Origin: Adiantum capillus-veneris
Lineage: Eukaryota > Streptophyta > Polypodiopsida > Polypodiales > Pteridaceae
Reading direction: 5' to 3'
DNA length: 62,000 nucleotides
Assembly (NCBI GenBank): GCA_014529385.2
Contig: CM043964.1
Span: 4,460,997-4,522,996 of the forward strand
The position numbers and the translations under genes were made by a program. The notes beneath the pieces were generated by a model. That model was not told the origin of the DNA. It ran no database searches and worked only from the letters and a program-made list of their open reading frames with translations. Below, piece after piece: positions 35,273 through 45,029 of this stretch. How positions within the stretch are numbered: the first letter of the stretch is position 1; every line of letters begins with the position of its first letter.

Positions 35273-35672
35273 TGTTAGCAGCAAGCTAACATGGATACTA
35301 TTTTTTGGAGCTCCCATGTAAAAACACTTATTAATTTTTATAAATCCAAAATATTGTAACTCTTATTTTTTGAGTAAACCTTGTAGTTGAGCCGGGGCTA
35401 CAAGCTTCCAGATTGTATCAACTTGTCATTATCTATCTTTAGTTAGAGCTCCCACATTATTAGTTTTGACCACCAAAAACCTTGGCTAAGGTATAAAAGC
35501 CAATTTTATAAGTTATTTGTAAGTTTTGGATAATGAAATACACAGCGTGAGCTAACGGTGCTCACTTCTCTCCTTCTCGAGCTTCCTACTCTCTCTCTGG
35601 TTGTCACATTGTAGTCACGTTTTCAATGCATTGCAACCGCAGGTAAGAGCTCTACGCGTCGAGATAAACACA
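35273..35672 (+). repeat. 3' LTR of the coiled-coil element (right end tentative)
   Basis: Starts TGTTAGCAGC after the polypurine tract. It has a TATA-like GGTATAAAAGCC near 35490 and a possible end at CACA near 35672. I found no matching 5' LTR upstream in the window, so the right boundary is not confirmed. Confidence 0.55.
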
Positions 35673-38600
35673 TCATAATATTTATGCTTTTGACGTCGCC
35701 GACCCGCGGCCTAATTTCATCATAAGTAGGAATTTACACTTCAAAATAAAAAACTAAGCATAGGCAGGGTATTGGGGCATCATTGCTAAGCATTTAGGTG
35801 CATTCTGGGTCGAAAACGACTAGGTCAAAAATCCACTGCTGTTAATAATCACGACTTTGGCACTTGACCTAAAGTGGGATTTGAGACCATAAGCATGTGT
35901 GCTTAGGTCTTATAAACTTGTCCTAGAAGTTTTGTTACTTTTGGATGTTATTTGATGCTGTAACGGATGTGATTTGTTTGCCAATGAGCGAATGGCTTTT
36001 GGTCATTTCAGTCACTTGAGTGTAGCTTGAGTTAGATGCGAGTTGTTAGTTGTTTTCCAAGACATTGACAACCTCTTGTAGCCTCTATGCACAATTCTAG
36101 TCAGCTTCGTCCCATGGATTGACAATTTAATCGTAGTTCTCACTAAAACTGCAATAAGATAGGATAGTGAGGCTAGACACACGTCCCACACACAAGTCAA
36201 GTTATTGGGAAATGGGACGTTGAAGGTCAAGAAACAGATTGAGGACACTACTAAGGAAAGCACTAATTTGGCCATAGTCACTATAAGAGCAAAGTGGATA
36301 GTAGCCCAAGCAAAAGCTAGCACAACTAGAGCTAGCACCAGTGATAGCACTAAGCCACCTAAAAAGAAACAAAAGATAGTACCTTTTTTGAACCTGTTAA
36401 AGCTGAAATATACGACTCCAAGCAAGCCTACTAAAGGGGTATAGGGCCAAGGCACTTCAACAAATCAACCCATTGAATTGGCTCAGACTCTACCAGCATC
36501 AATTGAGAAAAACAACACTACTAGAGATCAATATCCATGAGATGACACCGGGAACAAGGATACATCATGGTCCCAATTAGCCTTAATCGCTCCTCCAACA
36601 CAACCAACTTGAGTGGACATCCTACAGAGGCTCAAAAGAAAACCACCTTCATGGGAGAATGGCCATCCAATAGGTAGATAAGGCATTGGTGGCTTATCCC
36701 ACTCCGCTCATTGTATATGAGACCTCTCAAACTGACGAGGTACCATCACAGATGGATGTGTAGCCACCATGATGTCTGGATGGTACATAATTGTGAATGT
36801 CATGGGACTAATGATAGAAGCATAGCAAACGGTTCCTAGTTCGGTGATAAACGACCTACATACAGAATTTTGAGAAACCAAAACCAAGCAAGAGAAGGCA
36901 AAGAAAGAAATGGAGCAACTCAAGATCAAAATACTAGAAATTTTCATTGAGCATAACAAAAATACAAGGATAATGGATTCACAATAGAAAGAGATTGAAA
37001 CACTTCAAAGTTTCAATAGACTACTAATGGACAAGAAACAAGTCACATAAGAGGCACGGGAGGAGACCCAAGGAAGGGTCGAGGACAAGAAAACATGCTT
37101 GAAAGCACTACTTGCCAATTATAGCACCTCGAAGCAAGCCATTACAATAAATATATATCTATCAATATTTGGTAGTTATAGCTAATGTTGATGGGAACCT
37201 TAACTTGAATATGGAGGATTTACAAAAATTAGTGGAATCAATGAAATCTGATCTTGAAGGTAAATCTGAGCAACGCACAGCAACCTTGGTGAACCAAGTG
37301 TTGGTGGAATATATAAAGAATCAGGATGCTAATGATGATAGGAAGAGAATGATGATGACCATGAGTAGGGGGATGGCATTGGAGTAGACTAGAACAATGA
37401 TGATGATGATCAATCCCCTCCAAGCTCAACGATTGGTGACGAAGGCCAAACCAAATTGGGCTAAACAACTAGGACAGTCAACCTGGTAGTCAAAACCCAG
37501 AAGCAGGATCACACCCATCCTAGTCAAGATAAAAAAAAAGAACAATAGTAGAGTTAGTCTAAAGAACAAAGGCAGTCTCGTGCCATTGAGTTGGCACACA
37601 ACAAGCCATTGTTTCATAAAGGCTAGTGAATTAGCTTCAGGACAATGGTAAAGGCATCTGGGTCGATCCTAGCTCCAATTCATATCCACATCACTCTAAT
37701 GCCCTACCAACGTTAAACAAGAAGTTGAGGAGGCAAAAGGATCTAAAATTTCATGAATTTATCCATGATAAAACAATATATACAAGCTATGAGTGATTCT
37801 AGATGCTATTTGTAGGAGCCTATAAAATGGTCCAAGACTGGAAATCGATACACTACCATGATCATCATGTATGCTACTTACCCCCTCGTCCTAGTTATGT
37901 TTAAGTTTTAGATAAGCTGCATGAATGGTTTTGGACAGCTGAAGACGTTATAGTCAATCTCCACATAAAGGACCCATCCATAGTTGATCTCAAGAGTCTT
38001 GGACTACAACTAGATATGCTATTAGGCAATAAGCCAACTTACACATGCATGAAAGATACTAGAACTCAAATTAAGAACATGCTGGTTAAGATGTAAATAG
38101 CAAGGGGATCTATACATTAAAAACCCAAGATGCTCTTGGAATCTAATTCCACCACTAGCAGACAGCTATAAACTAGCTAGAATGAACTTCATCAAATTTG
38201 CTCTCGATTGTTTAGTGGTTATGTATGCCTTAATTTCTAAAGAGGTTGAGCTCCCTAGATTCTTCCAATATTATATCCCAAGTATATTGAACTGGCTCAT
38301 TAGCAAATATGTACTAAGATAGTGTAGGAACTAAGAGGCTCGTATGAAGAAGCTATGATCTTGGCGGGGGGGTTACTACAATTAGAGAATACCCATCATG
38401 TGAGTTCAACATTGGGGGTTATTGTATTCTATATCCTTTAACATTTTTACATATGAGAGGGTGTTGAAAAACTATTATTGGAAAAAAATTTACAAATTGA
38501 ATAGGAAAAGGGTGCTTTTAATGTGTGAGAAATTCATAGCTAGGGGGTTTTATAAATAGTGCTTGAAAGCATGTGATAAATAGGTTTTACATATAGTGAC

Positions 38601-39420
38601 CCCCCGAGGCTATCATTGAATGGACAACATAGAATCAATGAAAATCAAGTGGATGATCTGGTTCACACTGTATAGAACTTCAAGCTAAGAATGGGGCAGT
38701 GGCGAACTTAGATTCATCACCTTATAAAGATCTCTAATCAGATTAATTCTCCAACTCAGAGTTGAGGCAACCAAAATCCCAAAAAAGGAGTTGGCAAATA
38801 GGCCAACTTCTGAACCATAGTTTATGGAGATGGCTGAAGTTCTCTTTGAAGCCAAGGTTAAGTGCAATCAGCCACTTCCTAAAGGTTGGATCCATATAGC
38901 CGCATATTGTCACAAGCTACCTAGAGCTAGACTCACCAAAGGAAAAAGAAGCATGTACAATCTTGATACGGAAACCTTGAATGTCCTAGTACCTTATGAG
39001 CTAGAAATGAAAACGATGCGCAAGGACCAACCCGAGTAGCAGGCTCTCTATCGTTTGATCTAGGAAGAAAATCAAGGGGTTTCTAGTGTGTCATAAGAGT
39101 GCTTTACAAGCCTCCAAAGAAGAAGGCTCCTGACAAAAGAAAGAAAGTCGGATGGACTGATTATCCTTCACTGATCATATGGCTATACTCAAATTTTGGA
39201 AACGCTTCAAAATTTAAAGAAAGGGGAAAAGGACATGTGGGACATACTTTGCCACTTCGGGCATATGGGACATACTTTGCCCGCTCCTAGAGCGCAAGAG
39301 TCAAGGGTTGCATGAACATCCACTTTTGAATGGGATTGGGGTGCTTTCAAGTCATGTATGTAGCTGGTGGGACACAGCTCTTAGTTATTTTGTGGTGGCA
39401 TGATAAAAAGGGTGGGCAAT
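35673..39420. other. decayed retroelement-like sequence
   Basis: Short open blocks in several frames, many Lys/Glu-rich: 36205-36444 (KPPKKKQKIVPF), about 36840-37110 (EKAKKEMEQLKIKILE) and 37169-37387. These resemble the coiled-coil ORF at 31709-35230 in composition. Other blocks (38159-38330, 38824-39039) have no recognised family. No LTR pair was found. Confidence 0.4.
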
Positions 39421-39500
39421 AACGCTATTTGAAATATTTGAACGTCGACGACGTTCTGCCATTTAAATTTGCGTCCACTACTTCAATATCGTCTGCACCG

Positions 39501-39727
39501 ATGGAGGTCTCCATTGCAGCTGGACGTAAATGGCGATTACACACAATTAGAGGTGAGCACGGACCCTTCCCTTCCCCTTCACTCGCGGTGGTGAGAAATC
39601 GTGTTTCATTTCTGTAATGGCCCTGGCGAATCTCTGCGCGTTAATTCCTCTTTCTCTGATCGTCTCTGCTGCTCCTTTTCTCTACATGCGTTTTGATGTG
39701 TATGCGATGTCCGTGCGCTTGTGTGTG

Positions 39728-39772
<45 letters not shown>

Positions 39773-40790
39773 CGAGAAGTGAGAGAACGCATACTGTGGG
39801 TGTATGCGTGCGTGTGGACTCGCGTGTGTGTATGATCAGAGAGAAGCGAGAGAACGCAATAAATTGCCGGTGGAAATTATTGGACGCATTCTGTCTCAGG
39901 AAAGCTCCGTCACTGTTGTTTTTGCCGCTCTCCACACCTGCCGGTTCTAGCGCACTGCTGTCAAGGAGCATGTCTACAAGATTACTTGCCCTTTCCCTAT
40001 TTCTGTTTTTTCAAAATGTTTGATGTGTTATGAGCGCATAATTAGTGTTGTTGTGAAACAGAAAACAAAGCTTCGGGAGTTCTTTGTTATTGGTGGAAGC
40101 GTACAGAGCCGACCACTCTTGTTCTGCAAGCTGATAACCTGGAGTTCCTGTACTTGAAGGGCGTTTCAATCCGAAAGCGCATGTCAGTAGAGGTGCAGCT
40201 TACAACTTCTAATTCTAAGAGACTTTCAACATATTGAGCGGTTCCACTTTGCAGATACTTTACAGGGTCTTGTTCTCTGGAATGTTGATATCAGACATCT
40301 GGCAGCAGAGACTTTGACGTCTTTAACGGAATTGACGCTCTTCAACGACAGCATTCATCTACCCACAATGAGCTGCAACTGCTGCGTGGTTTTCTTGCGC
40401 ATCTGAATGCAATTGCAGATCGGTTTCCCGAGTCGTGCTCTTTATCACTCTATATTCATGAGGACGGAATATTCATGAGGACGGAAAGCTGTTTAAAGAC
40501 TCTTTGAGGGATCTACAAGCTGTGTTTGGGCGGCTGACTGATCTTGAGTATAGAGTGAACTATAGAGTAACCGACCATGAGCGTTTGGCAGGAGGGATTC
40601 TCAAGCTGCTACAATGCTACCCGAATTTGAAGTGTCTGGCCATCGATCTTGAACACCGCCTGTAGGGAATTGGTACACCCGGGCAAGTTGAAGAAAAGAA
40701 GTTCCCGCACAAACTGGCTTCTCTCCTGAAACGCCTCGTCCATTCCGACCGGCCAGATATGGAGGTTATTGCGCCCCCCCCCTGTTTATA
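39501..40790 (+). pseudogene. F-box/LRR-type protein pseudogene
   Basis: F-box proteins are substrate receptors of SCF ubiquitin ligases. A possible first exon starts at ATG 39501 and ends at a GTGAGC donor near 39553. An F-box-like segment begins at 39858 (NKLPVEIIGRILSQ) and reads to TCRF before TAG at 39948-39950, where F-boxes often have Trp. LRR-like strands follow (TTLVLQADNLEFLYLKG near 40110; ILKLLQCYPNLKCLAIDLEH near 40600). A 17-bp tandem duplication (40452-40468 and 40469-40485) shifts the frame. The region ends where a MITE-like element begins. A GA microsatellite at 39729-39770 lies in the presumed intron. Confidence 0.65.
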
Positions 40791-41109
40791 AGTGACACGG
40801 GGTGTCACTCGAGGGATCAACGGCAGGGGCAAGTGAACGGCGGGGTGCGTGATCTGGGCCGTCGAATCGACGCAACAGGGGGGGCAGGTATTTGATTGCA
40901 CAATGGCGCATGCTTTGCATCAATGCGCAGCAGCGCAGGTGGATAGAGCTCCGTGCTCGTGAGGGGGAGGTTGAGGGCTCGAGGGACGCTCTCGACGGTT
41001 GGGATCGTTAATTTTTTATTTAAATTGAGAGGCAATCAACGGCCAATTCATCCTCAGTCGTTGATCCCTTGAGTGCACCCCGTGACACTTATGGACGAGG
41101 CCCCCCCAG
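40774..41109. mobile_element. MITE-like element with ~50-bp terminal inverted repeats
   Basis: The left end (CCTGTTTATAAGTGACACGG, then GGATCAACG) is the imperfect inverse of the right end (CGTTGATCC, then CCGTGACACTTATGGACGAGG). Both ends are flanked by C runs (GCGCCCCCCC and CCCCCCCAGG), so a 7-9-bp target duplication is likely but cannot be placed exactly. No ORF lies inside. Size and structure fit a non-autonomous DNA transposon, perhaps hAT or Mutator. Confidence 0.75.
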
Positions 41110-41598
41110 GCCCCACCATTTTGGCAGAACAAATGTATATAATATATGGAGCAAACTAATTTTACTATGCTGAATTCTGCATGCCCTCTGAACTTTCGTG
41201 CGCGAGGACTTGAATTAATATAAATTAGCTCGATAGGAATTTCAGGTGATTGAATCTTTGAGAAACCTGAGCACAAATTAAAGATTATAAAGGAAGGCGG
41301 CCAGGATCAACTGCAGTTCCTTCTCCTACTGTTTAATTAAGCTTGGATTTTCAGGTTAATCATGCATAAATCGTATCAAGAATGATCAGGTGCAACTAGG
41401 AAGTCGCTTTTGCTTTGCGAATGATTATCATATGATCAAGCAACATCAACCGGATCCCTCTTTGCTGCAAATGGAACCTGCACTGTGTTTGCCACAAAGA
41501 GTGGAATATGATGAATTTCCTCGTCATTACTAATTTCTTAGTGTAGTACTAGCTGTGTGCTCAAGTGTAATTAGTGGCCTTACTTTGAAAAACAAAGC
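41110..41598. other. no gene seen
   Basis: AT-rich sequence between the MITE-like element and the CACTA left end. It may include 3' sequence of the F-box pseudogene. Confidence 0.4.
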
Positions 41599-41601
41599 AT
41601 A

Positions 41602-41615
41602 CACTACAAGAGGTC
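41602..41615. repeat. left terminal inverted repeat of the CACTA element
   Basis: CACTACAAGAGGTC, the exact inverse of 14431-14444. The left flank ATA (41599-41601) is the 3-bp target-site candidate. Confidence 0.85.
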
Positions 41616-42319
41616 ACTTGAATTCCGGCGTCATTGATGGGCATCGGTATATGTATGTGTATTTATGGAGGGAGCTAAAGTTTTTTTTAAAATTTCATTT
41701 TCAAATTTTCGACGCCTCTTCCGGCGGGTCTTTCGAAGGCAGCACGAATGCGCATCCCGACGCCCCTTCCGATGACTGTTACGACACCTGTACTGATAGC
41801 TATACCGTCGGTACCTGCAAAAATCAAAACCGCGGGCTTCCTCTGCGCATTTCTCCTAATTCTTGTGCCACATCTCAAGCTCTCCTCTTCTCCCTCTCTC
41901 ACAGATCTACTGCGATACACGCCGTCAGAGGTGCTAATCTTGCTTGTGGGTTAGCACATAACACTAAGGTAAAAGAGTTTTCACTTGTAGATTTAGGGTT
42001 TACGGTTTAACTTTGTGTTTGTGTATGCGCTTTTGCAGGTTTCAGGACTTTTACAACAACTTTCATTGCTGAAATAGGACTAATGTGAGTGCTCAAACAT
42101 TTAAATGCATATTAAGTTTATTTAAATTACTTTGTATATTAAGAAAAGAAAATTTCATGCTTTAAACTTTGAATGCTTTAAAAGAAATTAGGATTTGTTA
42201 TGTGAAATTTCATTTTAAATTATGGAAAAAATTTGTTTAAGTTTATGAAAAAATATTGTTTTGAAGAAAATTTGTATTGAATTATGTCGTTTTGCAAATT
42301 ATGTAGTTGATGGGAATTA

Positions 42320-43960
42320 TATTTTAGGTTAAGTTTAAGTTATAAGTTAAGCTAGATTAGGTTAGATTACATTAAGTTAAGCTACGTTGTTATGTTAGGT
42401 TATACGCTAAGTTAGGTTAGGTTATCTTATATATTATGTTAGATTAAGTTGAGCTACGTTAGGTTAAGTTATATTAGGTTAGGTTAGATTTAGCTATGTT
42501 AAGTTAGGTTAGGTTATCTTATATGTTAAGTTAGGTTAAGTTAGTTTATGTTAGGTTTAGTTACGTTAGGTTACGTTACATTAGGTTAGGTAAATCTACA
42601 TTAGATTAAGTTAGGTTAAGCTACGTTCGACAATACGGCAATCTATAGAGCTTACCCACAACGCATATTAAAAACAACACAATGGCAATCCGTTCGTCAA
42701 TACGGAAACCATAAAGCTTACCCACAACACATATGCATTGTGGGAAAGCTCTATGGCTATCCGTATTGCCAACGGCGCCCCATTGTGTTGTGTATATGCC
42801 TGCGAGCGGATTTCAAGTCCTAAAATAGCAGCATGGCGAGCCTTTTGGCAATACGGCAAGCCATAGATCTTGCTTACAATGCATATGCATTGTGGGCAAG
42901 CTTTATGGCTTGCCATTGTTGTCTATATGTTTGTGAGCGATTTTCAAGCGCTAAAATTTCCTCGTGCCCGTAAAAACAACACAATGATGATCCGTTTGGC
43001 AATACATCAAGCCATAAAGCTTTCCCACAAGGCGTATGCATTGTGGGCAAGCTCTATGGCTTGCCATATTGCCAACCGCTTGCCATTGTGTTGTCTATAT
43101 GTCTGCGAGCGGTTTTTAGGCCATAAAATCGCTTCGCAACTCTAAAACCAACACAATGGTGATCCGTTTGCCAAATTGGCAAGCTATAGAGCTTGCCCAC
43201 ATCGCATATGCATTGTGGGCAAGCTGTATGGCTTGTCGTTTTGCTAAACACCTCATCGTTCTGTTGTTTTTATGTTAGGCTAGGTTAGGTTTATGTTATA
43301 TGTTAGGTGAGATTATAGGTTAGGTTAGAGCTATCGACGGCATAATAGTCGAGAAAATACAAACGGACTTTGAATATGACTCGTGTACTTCTAAAAACGC
43401 AATCAGACCTTGAAGATGACTCCTGTACTTCTAAAAACGCAAATGGACTTGGGTTAGGTTAGGTTATAGGTTAGGTAGATGTTATAAGATAGGTTATATT
43501 AAGTTAGGTTAGGTATAGGTTTTACGTTAGGTTAGATTATAGGTTAGGAATAACGATTATAGGTTAGGTTACAGCTAGCATCAAATTAATAGTAGTAAAA
43601 ACGCAGCCGGACTTCGAAGATGACTCATGTACTTCTAAAAATGCAAACGAACTTCAGTTAGGTTAGGTTATAGGTTATGTAGATATTATAAGTTAGGTTA
43701 TATACATTAAGTTAAGTTAGGTATAGATTTTATGTTAGGTTAGATTATAGGTTATGCATAACGATTATAGGTTAGGTTAGAGCTATCATCAAATTAATAG
43801 TAAAAAAAACGCAATCGGACTTTGAAGATGATTCGTGTACTTCTAAAAACGCAAACGGACTTCGGTTAGGTTAGGTTATAAGTTAGGTAACATTAAGTTA
43901 GGTTAAGGTTATATTATAGGTTAGGTTAGATTATAGGTTAGGTTAGATTATAGGTTAGGT
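42320..43960. repeat. degenerate TTAGG-like array
   Basis: Long runs built from GTTAGGTTA, GTTAAGTTA and GGTTATAGGTTA, interrupted by the foldback cluster (42673-43268). From about 43370 a longer unit of roughly 200 bp recurs, containing AAACGCAAACGGACTTC and GACTCATGTACTTC-like blocks. It is interstitial and degenerate and lies inside a transposon, so it is not a telomere. Confidence 0.88.
42673..43268. repeat. cluster of four foldback (palindromic) units
   Basis: Units at about 42673-42792, 42846-42926, 42975-43095 and 43147-43268. Each is a near-palindrome centred on GCATATGCATTGTGGG-like sequence, with arms GGCAAGCCATA..GCTTGCCCACAA. The outer arms AACAACACAATG and CATTGTGTTGT extend the hairpin to about 120 bp in units 1 and 3. 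The spacers share TGCGAGCGGTTTT-like blocks. Confidence 0.85.
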
Positions 43961-43989
43961 TAGAGATAGCGTCAAATTAATAGTAGAAA

Positions 43990-44350
43990 AAACGCAATTG
44001 GACTTCAAAAGTGCACAAGATTGAAAGAATCTTAATATATAGTCATTGATCAATAAAGACTAGATTATTACACTGTGGTTCTAATCTCCGTGCACCTCTA
44101 GACTGAGGTGTGCGGGGATCGGGCCTGGATAGAAAATGTGACGTTGTTAGAGCTAGCAGAAAATAGTTGAAAAAATGTAACCGGACTTCAAAAGTACACA
44201 CAGACTTCAAGAACTTTAATATATAGTCATTGACCAATAAAGACGAGATTATTACCCTGTGATCCTAATCTCCGTGCACCTCTAGATCGAGGTGTGAGGG
44301 GATCAGGCCTGGCTAGAGAATGTGAGGTTGTTAAAGCTTGTAGTTATAAC
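43990..44350. repeat. ~183-bp direct tandem repeat
   Basis: Two copies with GGACTTCAAAAGT at the start, ATATAGTCATTGA..AATAAAGAC in the middle and CTCCGTGCACCTCTAGA towards the end, lying just upstream of the transposase ORFs. Confidence 0.8.
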
Positions 44351-44396
44351 AACTAGAGTGTTTTAATTATTTGTTGCATCATTGGTAGATAAAGTA

Positions 44397-44908
44397 TGGA
44401 CGATAGGATGTCGTGCTCTTGTGCGCATTGCAAGCATCAGACCTTTCAAGAACGAAAAATCTGCGACCAACACATTTGCACTCACGGTCTCTTTCCGATA
44501 GAGCAAGTACAAGACCTACGTTACCGATCTCATGGTCTAGAGATTGAAGGTCAAAGTCCGCAAGTAGATATTGCTCCAACTTCATCCTAGAGAAGACGAT
44601 TTTCAAACGAGCAGCCATCGACTGAGTCCTCCCAACCAATACCTGAAGCGGCATTTCAAGAAGTAGAGATGGAGCAGATGTTGGACGTGTTCTTTGACAT
44701 GGATTCCAACATAGAAGGTGACAACATTGAACGCAGTACTGTGGACCAACCTCAGCCATCCTGTTCATATCGATGGCATGATCCCAACGATGAGGAGGGC
44801 GAGATGACGCAAAGTCTTGCACGCATGCCGCTCTACACTGGTGCAAAAACCGCTCTACACTGGTGCAAAAATCTCACTTCTCTGTACCGCATTGGCAACG
44901 CTTAATTT
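44397..44908 (+). pseudogene. CACTA transposase-associated N-terminal region
   Basis: Starts at ATG 44397 with CSCAHCKHQTFQ, HICTHG and YRSHGLE, which fit the transposase-associated domain found before tnp2 in plant CACTA proteins (CxC..C, then H..G and W/YxxHG). TAG at 44588-44590 interrupts it; an acidic segment (MLDVFFDMDSN) follows in another frame. It was probably an early exon of the tnp2 gene at 45030. Confidence 0.6.
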
Positions 44909-45029
44909 GCAGTCTATCTACGGTTGGTCTAACGCCTCAGTCACAGAGATTTTCAGATAAACATATTTATCCTAAGCATCGTAACGTGCAAATTACAGTT
45001 CATATAAAGTGATCAAAGGGCTAATCACA

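Noticed and set aside
41748-42010. Small ORFs on both strands just inside the CACTA left end
   Set aside because: They lie in GC-rich subterminal repeat sequence and show no protein resemblance.
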